From assembly GCF_031180965.1 (NCBI RefSeq), contig NZ_JAPSLH010000006.1, positions 1 through 64,000 of the forward strand: DNA of 64,000 nt, written 5' to 3'. The notes below the pieces were generated by a model that saw nothing but the letters and a program-made list of their open reading frames with translations, searched no databases and was not told the origin of the DNA. Positions within the stretch are counted from its first letter, which is position 1. Every line of letters begins with the position of its first letter. Of this stretch, positions 54,187-62,824 are shown piece after piece. Origin of the DNA: Chelativorans sp. GTDB taxonomy: Bacteria > Pseudomonadota > Alphaproteobacteria > Rhizobiales > Rhizobiaceae. Both the position numbers and the translations under genes were made by a program.

Positions 54187-54229
54187 ACTGGTTAAAACAT
54201 TTGACCAGTGAGCGTCAATCTCGTTAAAG
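54187..54229. promoter_or_regulatory. GntR-type operator and promoter between glcD and the GntR gene
   Basis: ACTGGT (54187-54192) and ACCAGT (54204-54209) are exact inverted arms; the symmetry continues inward as AAA/TTT. On plus, TTGACC (54201-54206) and TTAAAG (54224-54229) with 17-bp spacing form a promoter whose -35 overlaps the right arm. This places transcription start near 54236 and so favours GTG 54258 as the regulator's start codon. One site could control both divergent units. Confidence 0.65.
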
Positions 54230-54257
54230 TGCTTTGGCAACCCGATACAGCGTTCCC

Positions 54258-55097
54258 GTGACCACCATCTATACCAAGATAGAGCACGCCCGCACGGCCG
54301 ATGCCGTTGTGCGCCAGATCGAGGGGCTGATCCTCGAAGGCGTGCTGCGCGACGGCGATCGCCTGCCCGGCGAGCGGGAGCTGGCGGCGCGCATGGAAGT
54401 GTCCCGCCCCATCCTGCGCGATGCGCTGAAAGTGCTGGAGGGAAGGGGGCTTCTGGTCACCCGCCAGGGCGGCGGCACGCAAGTCGCCAATGTGGTGGGC
54501 GAGGTCTTTGCCGAGCCCATGCGGGCGCTGATCGCCCGCTATCCCAAGGCCACGGCCGACTATCTGGAATACCGCCGCGAGATCGAGGCGGTGGCGGCCG
54601 AGATGGCCGCCCGTCGCGCCACAGAGGCCGACAAGGCGCTGCTTGCCGGGATCGTTTCGCGGATGGAGCATGCGCATTCGGCGGCGGATTTCGACGGCGA
54701 AGTGGCTGCCGACGTGGAGTTTCACAACGCGGTCGGCGAATGCACGCACAATTTCGTTTTCCTGCATACGCTGCGCTCCTGCTATCGGCTCCTTGCCGAA
54801 GGCGTGTTCTACAGCCGCGCGCATATCTACGACCTGCCGGGCACGCGGGACGCGCTGCTTGCCCAGCACAAGGCCATTTTTGCCGCCATCCGCGATGGCG
54901 ATCCGGCTGCGGCGCGGACCGCCGCGGTGGCTCACATCGCCTATGTGGAAAAGGTGAATGCCGAAGCCGAGCGCACCGGCGAATGGGAGCGCGTCGCAAG
55001 CCTTCGCCTGCGCCACCGCTCGGAGCCGTCGGGCGGCGGACAAAAGCCGAGATCCCGTTCCTCCGCCGGCCGTTCCCCGGCCCCAGTCCGTTCATGA
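54258..55097 (+). CDS. GntR family regulator, FadR/FCD subfamily (GlcC/LldR-like)
   Basis: 279 aa. Winged helix with GERELAARMEVSRPILRDALKVLEGRGLLVTRQGGGTQV (about 45-85) and FCD domain with VEFHNAVGECTHN. The C-terminal tail (RSRSSAGRSPAPVRS) is low-complexity and basic. GTG start at 54258; a TTG at 54234 is in frame but lies at the predicted transcript start. Position between glcD and lutA suggests control by glycolate or lactate. Confidence 0.87.
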   Translation: MTTIYTKIEHARTADAVVRQIEGLILEGVLRDGDRLPGERELAARMEVSRPILRDALKVLEGRGLLVTRQGGGTQVANVVGEVFAEPMRALIARYPKATADYLEYRREIEAVAAEMAARRATEADKALLAGIVSRMEHAHSAADFDGEVAADVEFHNAVGECTHNFVFLHTLRSCYRLLAEGVFYSRAHIYDLPGTRDALLAQHKAIFAAIRDGDPAAARTAAVAHIAYVEKVNAEAERTGEWERVASLRLRHRSEPSGGGQKPRSRSSAGRSPAPVRS

Positions 55098-55109
55098 CAG
55101 GATGATCCG

Positions 55110-55886
55110 TTGACCGAAGACATGATGAAAAAGCCGCGCGTAGGCTTGTTTGTGACCTGCCTGGTCGATCTGTTTCGGCCGGCTGTAGGCTTCGCATCCG
55201 TGAAGCTGCTGGAGGAGGCCGGCTGCGAGGTCGAGGTGCCGATGGCGCAGACCTGCTGCGGCCAGCCCGCCTACAATTCCGGCGACCGGGCGGATACCAT
55301 CGCCATAGCCAAGAACACGATCGAGAGTTTCGAGGAATATGACTACATCGTCGCGCCCTCGGGCTCCTGCGCAGGGATGCTGAGGAAGCACTACCCCGGC
55401 CTCTTCAAGGGCGACGCCCACTGGGAAGCGCGCGCCGCCGCCTTCTCGGCAAAGGTGCACGAGCTCGTCAGTTTCCTGGTCGATGTCATGGGTGTGGATC
55501 GCGTCACCGCGGCGCACAGCGGCAGCGTGACCTATCACGATTCCTGCTCGGGCCTGCGCGAGCTTGGCATCCGCGAGCAGCCGCGCCGGCTGCTCGCCAC
55601 CGTATCTGGCCTGAAGATCAAGGAAATGAGGGATGCGGATGTCTGCTGCGGATTTGGCGGAACTTTCTGCGTGAAGTACCCGGACATCTCCAACAGGATC
55701 GTCGAGGAGAAGACGGCAAACATCAGGGCCGCGGGCGCGGACACGCTGATTGCCGGCGATCTCGGCTGCCTGATGAACATGGCGGGAAAGCTTCAGCGCG
55801 AGGGCAGCGACATCGAGGTGCGGCACGTTGCTGAGGTCCTGGCCGGGATGGACGATCGCCCGGCGATCGGAAGGGGGCAAGGCTGA
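55110..55886 (+). CDS. lutA: Lactate utilization protein A, Fe-S (CCG domain)
   Basis: 258 aa. Two CCG cysteine domains: AQTCCGQPAYNSGD and ADVCCGFGGTFCVKY, preceded by GLFVTCLVDLFRP. LutABC oxidises L-lactate to pyruvate at the membrane. Start TTG 55110 has AGGA 8 nt upstream; ATG 55122 is the alternative. Overlaps lutB by one base. Confidence 0.92.
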   Translation: MTEDMMKKPRVGLFVTCLVDLFRPAVGFASVKLLEEAGCEVEVPMAQTCCGQPAYNSGDRADTIAIAKNTIESFEEYDYIVAPSGSCAGMLRKHYPGLFKGDAHWEARAAAFSAKVHELVSFLVDVMGVDRVTAAHSGSVTYHDSCSGLRELGIREQPRRLLATVSGLKIKEMRDADVCCGFGGTFCVKYPDISNRIVEEKTANIRAAGADTLIAGDLGCLMNMAGKLQREGSDIEVRHVAEVLAGMDDRPAIGRGQG

Positions 55887-57322
55887 TGCAGATCACCTCG
55901 CCGGCATTTAAGGAAAACGCGCGCGCCGCGCTCGCCGATGCGCAATTGCAGAAGGCCCTCGGCAATGTCCGCGAGGGCTTTATCGACAAGCGCCAGAGGG
56001 CGGTCGACGCACTGCCTGAATTCGACGCGCTGCGCGATTCCGCCCGCTCCATCAAGGACCATGCGCTCGCTCATCTCGACCTCTATCTGGAAGCCTATGA
56101 AAAGAAGGTGACGGAGGCGGGCGGCCACGTGCACTGGGCCGAGACGGGGGCCGACGCGCGGGCGATCATCCTGGAAATCTGCCGCGCCGCGGGCGCGCGC
56201 ACGGTGACCAAGGGCAAATCCATGATCACCGAGGAGATCGAGCTTAATCATTTCCTCGAGAAGGAGGGGATTCGCCCCGTCGAGACTGACCTTGGCGAAT
56301 ACATCATCCAGCTGCGCCGCGAGAGCCCGAGCCATATCATCGCGCCGGCCGTTCATCTTACCAAGGAGCAGGTGGAGGCGGATTTCCGCCGGATGCACGA
56401 CCACCTGCCCTTCGCGCGCGATCTGTCGGAGCCTGAGTCGCTCCTGAACGAAGCGCGGCGCGTGCTGCGCGCGCAATATTTCATGGCCGATGTCGGCATC
56501 ACCGGCGCCAATTTCCTGGTGGCGGAGACCGGAAGCTCCGTCATCGTTACCAATGAGGGCAATGGCGACCTTACGCAGATCCTGCCGCGCGTGCACGTGG
56601 TCGTGGCCTCGATCGAGAAGATCGTGCCGACATTGGAGGATATGGGCCAGATCCTGCGTGTTCTGGCGCGCTCCGCCACCGGCCAGGACATGAGCGTCTA
56701 CACGACGGTCTCCACCGGCCCGCGCCGGCCGGGAGATCCGGATGGGCCGGACGAATATCACGTCGTCCTCGTCGACAATGGCCGCTCGGCGATGCTCGGA
56801 ACGGAGTTCCAGGACATGCTGCGCTGCATCCGCTGCGGCGCCTGCATGAACCACTGCCCGGTCTATCACGCGGTCGGCGGCCACGCCTACGGATCGGTCT
56901 ATCCCGGACCGATGGGCGCGGTGCTGACGCCCTCCCTGGTCGGGGTCGACAAGGCTGGGCACCTCCCCAACGCCTCCACCTTCTGCGGCCGATGTGAGGC
57001 GGTCTGCCCCATGCGCATTCCGCTGCCGAAGATGATGCGCCACTGGCGCGAGCGGGAATTCTCGCGCGGCCTCAACCCGGCCACGCAACGCTACGGCCTG
57101 CGGGCCTGGGCGCTGTTCGCGCGCCATCCCCGGCTCTATCGCCTCGCCACCGCGATCGCCATTCCGGCGCTTTCCCTGTTCAGTGCCGGGAAGGGGAGGT
57201 TTAGGCACCTGCCGCTTGCCGGCGGCTGGACGAAGCACCGCGACATGCCGGCGCCCGAAGGCCGCACCTTCATGCAGCAATGGCGCGACCGCGACGCGCT
57301 GAAGCAGGGAGGGCAGGCATGA
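55886..57322 (+). CDS. lutB: Lactate utilization protein B, Fe-S/LUD
   Basis: 478 aa. LUD domain in the N-terminal two-thirds (TKGKSMITEEIELNHFLE, GITGANFLVAETGSSVIVTNEGN) and two [4Fe-4S] motifs: CIRCGACMNHCPVY and CGRCEAVCPMRIPL. Second subunit of the lactate oxidase complex. lutC starts within its stop (ATGA). Confidence 0.94.
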   Translation: MQITSPAFKENARAALADAQLQKALGNVREGFIDKRQRAVDALPEFDALRDSARSIKDHALAHLDLYLEAYEKKVTEAGGHVHWAETGADARAIILEICRAAGARTVTKGKSMITEEIELNHFLEKEGIRPVETDLGEYIIQLRRESPSHIIAPAVHLTKEQVEADFRRMHDHLPFARDLSEPESLLNEARRVLRAQYFMADVGITGANFLVAETGSSVIVTNEGNGDLTQILPRVHVVVASIEKIVPTLEDMGQILRVLARSATGQDMSVYTTVSTGPRRPGDPDGPDEYHVVLVDNGRSAMLGTEFQDMLRCIRCGACMNHCPVYHAVGGHAYGSVYPGPMGAVLTPSLVGVDKAGHLPNASTFCGRCEAVCPMRIPLPKMMRHWREREFSRGLNPATQRYGLRAWALFARHPRLYRLATAIAIPALSLFSAGKGRFRHLPLAGGWTKHRDMPAPEGRTFMQQWRDRDALKQGGQA

Positions 57323-57996
57323 GCGGGCGGGAAGCGATCCTGAACAAGGTGCGCGGCGCACTAGGGGTTTCCTTCGGCGATGCGTCCCGTGCGAGCGCCG
57401 TGGCAAGGCGGCTTGACGATGCCCCTGTCGGCGTGGTGCCCGCGCGCGGGCAGTTGCCGGAGAGCGACCGCATCGCCCTCTTTTGCGCCATGGCGCTAAA
57501 GGTGTCGGCCAGCGTGGATCGGGTGAAGGGCCCGGGCGAGGTGCCCGAGGCCGTCGCCGCCTATCTGCGTTCCAAGAACCTGCCCGCCTCCGTGCGCATG
57601 GGGGCGGATGAGCGGCTGCAGGCGATGCCCTGGAAGGCGGTCCCGGCGCTGGAGGTGAAATCCGGGCCGGCAGGCGCCGAGGATGAGGTCGGCGTAAGCC
57701 ACGCCATTGCCGGGGTCGCGGAGACCGGAACGGTGGTGCTTCATTCGGGCGCTGCCAATCCGACCACTGTCAATTTCCTTCCCGAGCACCATATCGTGGT
57801 GGTTGACGCCAAGGAGATTGCGGGTGATCTGGAAACGGTGTTTTCCAGGATCCGGCACAGATTCGGCAAAGGGACGATGCCGCGCACGGTCAACCTGATT
57901 ACGGGCCCTTCCCGCTCGGGCGATATCGAGCAGAAGCTTCTGCTTGGTGCCCATGGTCCGCGCGCGCTGCATTTGATCGTGGTCGATGCCGGGTGA
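57319..57996 (+). CDS. lutC: Lactate utilization protein C (LUD domain)
   Basis: 225 aa. LUD domain with GVSHAIAGVAETGTVVLHSG, NPTTVNFLPEHHIVVVDA and LITGPSRSGDIEQKLLLGAHGPR, the family signature near the C-terminus. Start 57319 overlaps the lutB stop. The downstream phosphatase gene overlaps its end by 11 bp. Confidence 0.93.
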   Translation: MSGREAILNKVRGALGVSFGDASRASAVARRLDDAPVGVVPARGQLPESDRIALFCAMALKVSASVDRVKGPGEVPEAVAAYLRSKNLPASVRMGADERLQAMPWKAVPALEVKSGPAGAEDEVGVSHAIAGVAETGTVVLHSGAANPTTVNFLPEHHIVVVDAKEIAGDLETVFSRIRHRFGKGTMPRTVNLITGPSRSGDIEQKLLLGAHGPRALHLIVVDAG

Positions 57997-58729
57997 GGGT
58001 ATCCGCTACGATGAGGCCTCGACGCCCGCGGGCATGCGCGTTTACGCCATAGGCGATATCCATGGCCGCTATGATCTTTTGGCCGAGATGCACCGCCGCA
58101 TCATGGCCGAGATCATCGACGACCGGCCGGAGGACTGGCGTATCATCTGTCTTGGCGACTATGTCGATCGCGGCCCGGAGAGCAGGCAAGTGCTGGAGTT
58201 CCTCTCCCGGTCAAGCGCGGCCGATCCGCGGATCATCTGCCTGGCCGGCAATCATGACCTCGGCTTCCTCTCCTTCCTGGCGCAGCCCCGCGCGGAAGGA
58301 TTGTTTGCCAACAATGGCGGCGATGCGACCGCCCGCTCCTATGGGGTGGAACTCCAGTTCAGCCCGCGTGAAGCGCTCCAGCGCGGCCATGCGGCGCTGA
58401 TGGAGGCGATCCCGCAGGAGCACCTCGATTTTCTGCACGGCCTGAAACTGTCAGCCAGCTTTGGCGACCTGTTCTTCTGTCATGCCGGCATCAGGCCCGG
58501 CATTCCGCTGGACGTGCAGTCGGCAGAAGATCTTATCTGGATCCGCGAGCGCTTCCGGCATGATCCGACCCTGCACCCGAAGCTGGTGGTGCACGGCCAT
58601 ACGCCTCAGCGCGCGCCCGAGATCATGCCCAACCGGGTAAACCTCGACACCGGAGCCTGGCACTCAGGCCGGCTAACGGCAATGATGTTCGAAGGGAGGC
58701 GCAAGCGCCTGCTGGAGGTCGCCGGCTAG
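57986..58729 (+). CDS. PP2A/PrpA-like serine/threonine metallophosphatase
   Basis: 247 aa. The phosphoesterase motifs appear in order: GDIHGRYD (about 23), GDYVDRGPES (about 57), GNHD (about 88), CHAG (about 164) and VVHGHTP (about 200). Dinuclear metal phosphatase acting on phosphoproteins or dinucleotide polyphosphates. Overlaps lutC by 11 bp, so it is translated from the same mRNA, though no functional link to lactate is known. Confidence 0.9.
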   Translation: MPGEGIRYDEASTPAGMRVYAIGDIHGRYDLLAEMHRRIMAEIIDDRPEDWRIICLGDYVDRGPESRQVLEFLSRSSAADPRIICLAGNHDLGFLSFLAQPRAEGLFANNGGDATARSYGVELQFSPREALQRGHAALMEAIPQEHLDFLHGLKLSASFGDLFFCHAGIRPGIPLDVQSAEDLIWIRERFRHDPTLHPKLVVHGHTPQRAPEIMPNRVNLDTGAWHSGRLTAMMFEGRRKRLLEVAG

Positions 58730-58739
58730 TCCGGCGAGA

Positions 58740-58880
58740 CTAGCGCGCGAAAGCGGTGATGCCGTAGCCGTCAGTGGCCTGGTAAACGCCACCGGCGGTC
58801 GCGGCATAGATGCCTGCACCGCTCATCGTCACTGCCGTGAACAGCATAAGCGAAAGGATTGCAGCGCGCATCACACTCAT
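58740..58880 (-). CDS. 46-residue exported peptide, unknown function
   Basis: Starts at ATG 58880 behind GGAAGAGAG. MSVMRAAILSLMLFTAVTMSGAGIYA is a clear signal peptide, leaving a mature peptide of about 20 residues rich in Gly, Ala and Thr that ends YGITAFAR. Alone on the minus strand. No homologue recognised. Confidence 0.5.
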   Translation of the reverse strand: MSVMRAAILSLMLFTAVTMSGAGIYAATAGGVYQATDGYGITAFAR

Positions 58881-59146
58881 CTCTCTTCCGATTTTTTGCG
58901 AGCATAAACAGGAGCCGTTACCAATTGGTTCCGGCCAGGCGCCCACATTTGGTTAAAGGTTTCATTGAATCTCGGCGCGCCAGATGAGGCTTTGCCGGCG
59001 AAGTTGCAAGATGACTCCCGTGCTCGATTCACAGTTTCGTAGGGGTGTTGCTCTTTTGCAGCGCCGAGCATGGCGGGCGCAGGAAACGGATTGCCGATGG
59101 GCCGCAGATGTCGCTCCTCGGCCTGCTGAGACCGGAGGGTCCTCCC

Positions 59147-59785
59147 ATGCCTTTCCAGAACCGCGTCGATCCGTTCGGCGCCATCCACGCTGTTGCCGCT
59201 CGCGGCCTCTTCACGGGGAACCGAGGCGTCATTCACGATCCCGGGACCAGAACTCTGCTCAAGCGGCGGTGGACGACGCGCGCATGGCTCATCTGCGAAT
59301 GCGCCTTTCAGGGCCGCCGGCGCGACGTCATGGGCCGTAACGGCCGCACGGGCGGCGCGGGCTGGACCGAGCTCTTCTTTCTCGACGAGGTGACCGCACT
59401 GGCGGCCGGCCACAGGCCCTGCTTCTACTGCCGGCGCGAACGCGCGCAGGCCTTCGCCCGCTCCTTTGCGGCGGGGCAGGGGCGGCATCGGATGTCCGCG
59501 CCCGACCTGGACGTCATTCTGCATCGCGAGCGGCGCGCCAGCGGCGGCCCGCTCGTTCGCCTTCCGCCCAGCGAGGCAGCGTCACTCCCGGACGGAGCCA
59601 TGGTGGAGCGCGACGGCCGTCCCTTCGCTGTTCGCGCCGGGAAGCTTCTGCCATGGGATTTCGGCGGGTATGGCGAAGCCGAGCTCACTGCCGCCTCGGA
59701 ATTCAAGCTGATCACACCGCCTTCCACCGTTGCCGCGCTCAAAGAGGGCTACCGGCCGGTCTGGCACCCTTCCGCCACCCCTTGA
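59147..59785 (+). CDS. Conserved protein of unknown function
   Basis: 212 aa. Recognisable conserved blocks: [35 protein letters not shown]-type [21 protein letters not shown], and [30 protein letters not shown] remember this as a recurring uncharacterised family in alphaproteobacteria. Cys pair FYC-type (PCFYC) could bind zinc, though no full HNH motif is present. Start 59147 chosen by conservation; the frame is open to 59045. It precedes rsmE by 31 bp. Confidence 0.7.
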   Translation: MPFQNRVDPFGAIHAVAARGLFTGNRGVIHDPGTRTLLKRRWTTRAWLICECAFQGRRRDVMGRNGRTGGAGWTELFFLDEVTALAAGHRPCFYCRRERAQAFARSFAAGQGRHRMSAPDLDVILHRERRASGGPLVRLPPSEAASLPDGAMVERDGRPFAVRAGKLLPWDFGGYGEAELTAASEFKLITPPSTVAALKEGYRPVWHPSATP

Positions 59786-59816
59786 CCGCGCGAGGGCGCC
59801 GACGCATCAAGCGCCG

Positions 59817-60557
59817 ATGCGGGCGAATTACAGGATGCAGCGGCTCTATCTGCCGGACGACCTCTCGGCAGGGGCCGAGATCGAGACCACGCGCGAGCAG
59901 GCGCATTATCTCGCCCATGTGCTGCGTATGCGCGAAGGCAGCGAATTGCTCGTCTTCAACGGGCGGCATGGCGAATGGCTGGCCGAGATCGCCGGCGTCG
60001 CGAAAAAGTCCGCCCGCCTGGCGGTGCGCACGCTTACCCGCCCGCAGACGCCGCAGCCCGATCTTCTCTATTGCTTTGCGCCGCTGAAGCAGGGGCGGCT
60101 CGATTACCTCGTGCAGAAGGCAGTGGAGATGGGGGCCGGCATCCTTCAGCCCGTCATCACCCAGCACACGCAGGTGCCGAGGATCGGGCTGGAACGCATC
60201 GAAGCCAACATCATCGAGGCAGCCGAACAATGCGGCATCATCTCCATCCCCATTGTGCGGGAGCCGCTGAAGCTCGAGAGGATGCTGGAGATATGGGAAG
60301 AGGGCAGGCGGCTCGTCTACTGCGACGAGGATGCGCCGGGCAACAATCCGCTGCCGGCCCTCTCAGCCCTTGCCGGCCGGAAGCTGGCGCTGCTTGTCGG
60401 TCCGGAAGGCGGCTTCTCGGAAGCGGAGCGCGCAATGCTGCGCGCGCTGCCCTTCGTCGTTCCGGTTCCGCTTGGCCCGCGCATCCTGCGCGCCGACACG
60501 GCGGCCGTTGCCGCGCTCGCGCTTATCCAGGCGTCCGCTGGCGACTGGCGCGCCTGA
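59817..60557 (+). CDS. rsmE: 16S rRNA m3U1498 methyltransferase RsmE
   Basis: 246 aa. PUA-like N-terminus ([31 protein letters not shown]) and SPOUT knot C-terminus with [15 protein letters not shown] and [17 protein letters not shown]. Methylates U1498 of 16S rRNA with SAM. Start 59817 gives the family N-terminus. gshA follows after 87 bp. Confidence 0.95.
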   Translation: MRANYRMQRLYLPDDLSAGAEIETTREQAHYLAHVLRMREGSELLVFNGRHGEWLAEIAGVAKKSARLAVRTLTRPQTPQPDLLYCFAPLKQGRLDYLVQKAVEMGAGILQPVITQHTQVPRIGLERIEANIIEAAEQCGIISIPIVREPLKLERMLEIWEEGRRLVYCDEDAPGNNPLPALSALAGRKLALLVGPEGGFSEAERAMLRALPFVVPVPLGPRILRADTAAVAALALIQASAGDWRA

Positions 60558-60644
60558 CGCAGGCTTCAGAACTTTTCGCTTGATTGGGATTTCGGTCTTC
60601 GCCAATCAGGCGATGCTTGGGTCAGGCCGGAGACGACGACAACA

Positions 60645-62018
60645 ATGGCGCGCGATACAACCGACAACCGGCCGATCGAAAAGGCCGACGAACTCGTCGC
60701 CCATATCGCCGCCGGCTGCAAGCCGAAGGAAGCCTGGCGCATCGGCACCGAGCACGAGAAGTTCCCCTTCTATGTCGATGGCCACCGGCCGGTCCCCTAT
60801 GACGGGGATCGCGGCATACGCGCGCTGCTCGAGGGCATGCAGAAGATCCTGGGTTGGAACCCGATCATCGACGGCGGCCGCATCATCGGCCTCGTCGAGC
60901 CCACCGGCCAGGGCGCGATATCGCTGGAGCCGGGCGGCCAGTTCGAGCTTTCCGGCGCGCCGGTGGAGACGATCCACCAGACCTGCCGCGAGAGCAATGC
61001 CCATCTGGCGCAACTGCGCGAGATCGCCGAACCGCTCGGCATAAGGTTCCTGGGGCTTGGCGGAAGCCCGAAATGGACACTGGCGGAAACGCCGCGCATG
61101 CCCAAGTCGCGCTACGAGATCATGTCGAATTACATGCCCAAAGTGGGCAGCCGCGGGCTCGACATGATGTACCGCACCTGCACCATACAGGTGAATCTGG
61201 ACTTCTCGTCTGAAGCCGACATGCGCCGCAAGATGCAGGTCGGCATGCGGCTCCAGCCGCTCGCCACCGCCCTTTTCGCAAGTTCGCCTTTCACCAATGG
61301 CGCCGTGAATGGCTTCCAGTCCTGGCGCGCCGATGTCTGGCGCGACACGGATAACCAGCGCGCCGGCCTGCTCTCCTTCGTATTCTCCGACAGTTTCGGC
61401 TTTGCGGATTATGTGGAATGGGCACTGGACGTGCCCATGTATTTCGTCATCCGCAACGGCCGTTATTACGATTGCACGCACGTCACCTTCCGCCAGTTCA
61501 TGCAAGGGGCGCTGCGCGATTCTGTGCCCGAGGGGATGCCCACGATGGGCGACTGGGCCAACCATCTCTCCACGCTTTTCCCGGAGGTGCGCCTGAAGCG
61601 GTATCTGGAGATGCGCGGCGCCGATGGAGGGCCGTGGCGGCGCATCTGCGCACTGCCCGCCTTCTGGGTCGGGCTTCTTTACGACGATGCCGCCCTCGAC
61701 GCGGTGGAAGACCTGACGAAGGGCTGGAGCTTCGAAGAGGTGCAGAGGCTGCGCGACTTGGTGCCCGTGGAAGGCCTCTCCGTCATGTTCCGCAATCATC
61801 GGCTGCGCGAGACGGCTCGCGAGGTGCTGGCGATTTCGCGTATGGGGCTTGCGAACCGCGCGCGCAGGAACCGGGAAGGCTATGACGAGACCGGCTTCCT
61901 GAGCCCGCTGGAGGAAGTGGTGGCGCGCGGCACCACCAGCGCCGAGGAAATGGTCACCGCCTACAACACCCGCTGGGGAGGCTCCATCGAGCCGGTTTTC
62001 CTGGAACATGCGTATTAG
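60645..62018 (+). CDS. gshA: Glutamate-cysteine ligase
   Basis: 457 aa, the alphaproteobacterial/plant-type enzyme. RIGTEHEKFPFYV at the N-terminus, SLEPGGQFELSGAP, RTCTIQVNLDFSSEADM and WVGLLYDDAALDAVEDL are conserved blocks. First step of glutathione synthesis: ATP-dependent joining of glutamate and cysteine. Cytosolic. Start 60645 lacks a strong ribosome site (GACGACGACAACA). Confidence 0.95.
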   Translation: MARDTTDNRPIEKADELVAHIAAGCKPKEAWRIGTEHEKFPFYVDGHRPVPYDGDRGIRALLEGMQKILGWNPIIDGGRIIGLVEPTGQGAISLEPGGQFELSGAPVETIHQTCRESNAHLAQLREIAEPLGIRFLGLGGSPKWTLAETPRMPKSRYEIMSNYMPKVGSRGLDMMYRTCTIQVNLDFSSEADMRRKMQVGMRLQPLATALFASSPFTNGAVNGFQSWRADVWRDTDNQRAGLLSFVFSDSFGFADYVEWALDVPMYFVIRNGRYYDCTHVTFRQFMQGALRDSVPEGMPTMGDWANHLSTLFPEVRLKRYLEMRGADGGPWRRICALPAFWVGLLYDDAALDAVEDLTKGWSFEEVQRLRDLVPVEGLSVMFRNHRLRETAREVLAISRMGLANRARRNREGYDETGFLSPLEEVVARGTTSAEEMVTAYNTRWGGSIEPVFLEHAY

Positions 62019-62084
62019 GTGATAAGGCGCTCGGGGACCGCCACCCTCTTTGAGGACCATAGCGGCTGTTGCGAATTTGTCTAA

Positions 62085-62096
62085 TTGTCTAGACGA
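62085..62096. promoter_or_regulatory. GTCTAGAC palindrome in the gshA-rpmH gap
   Basis: TTGTCTAGACGA has a perfect 8-bp core (62087-62094) and 10-of-12 symmetry. ATTTGTCTA just upstream (62075-62083) repeats its left half. GntR-type sites often have this form. It lies about 57 bp upstream of the rpmH promoter. The rest of 62019-62299 shows only that promoter and the leader. Confidence 0.35.
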
Positions 62097-62152
62097 CCGG
62101 CACAATTAGAACGCCCCACGGCGTCCTCCTGCCCTGATCACGCTCTCCTTCA

Positions 62153-62181
62153 TTGACTTTCGCCGTCCGGCTACCTATAAG
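62153..62181 (+). promoter_or_regulatory. rpmH promoter
   Basis: TTGACT (62153-62158) and TATAAG (62176-62181) with an exact 17-bp spacer: the best housekeeping-type promoter in the window. The leader to rpmH is about 110 nt. Confidence 0.85.
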
Positions 62182-62299
62182 CCCGGCACGTTCGGGCTGG
62201 CCGCCCGGCGCGTTGTCGTGCGTCCGCTGCGGTCAAGAATGAATGCTCCTGTTCGGAAGACAGAATGAAGAAGGGCCGCACTCCGCGGTATCTAAATAA

Positions 62300-62434
62300 A
62301 TGAAGCGCACTTATCAGCCCTCGAAACTCGTCCGCAAACGCCGCCATGGCTTTCGCGCGCGCATGGCCACCAAAGGCGGCCGCACCGTGATCGCCGCCCG
62401 CCGCAATCGTGGCCGCAAGCGGCTGTCCGCCTAG
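62300..62434 (+). CDS. rpmH: 50S ribosomal protein L34
   Basis: 44 aa: [20 protein letters not shown] and a C-terminus [11 protein letters not shown], identical in form to L34 of other alphaproteobacteria. The shortest ribosomal protein. Followed 22 bp later by rnpA, the usual order. Confidence 0.98.
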   Translation: MKRTYQPSKLVRKRRHGFRARMATKGGRTVIAARRNRGRKRLSA

Positions 62435-62456
62435 GCGTTCGCCGGGGCCGGGGGCG

Positions 62457-62816
62457 TTGACTGGCCGAGCGCAGAAGCGTCCGGGGCGGCTTACCAAGCG
62501 TGCCGAGTTTCTGGCGGCCCAGCGCGGCATCAAGCGGCGTGGGCGGCTGTTTCTGCTCGAGCTTCTGGAGCGCGGGGATCAGGGTCCGCCGCGCCTTGGC
62601 ATCACCGTGACCAAGAAGACCGGCAATGCGGTCGAACGCAATCGCATCCGCCGCCGGCTGCGCGAGGCGGTGCGCGTTCATGCCGCCGATGACATGGCGC
62701 CCGGCACGGATTATGTGGTCGTCGGACGGCGCGAGATTTTGGACGCGCCCTTCGAGGCGCTGAAGGGCGAGCTTTCGCGTCGCTTCCGCGGCAACAGACC
62801 CGATCGCGCGGGCTAA
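62457..62816 (+). CDS. rnpA: Ribonuclease P protein component
   Basis: 119 aa. RNR signature [15 protein letters not shown], preceded by [13 protein letters not shown]. Binds RNase P RNA for tRNA 5' maturation. The TTG at 62457 is chosen as start: it gives [19 protein letters not shown] and lies outside rpmH, while the only upstream ATG is inside rpmH. Confidence 0.94.
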   Translation: MTGRAQKRPGRLTKRAEFLAAQRGIKRRGRLFLLELLERGDQGPPRLGITVTKKTGNAVERNRIRRRLREAVRVHAADDMAPGTDYVVVGRREILDAPFEALKGELSRRFRGNRPDRAG

Positions 62817-62824
62817 GGACATCC

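Noticed and set aside
60606..62105. 499-codon minus-strand frame
   Set aside because: Antisense shadow of gshA with no recognisable motif.
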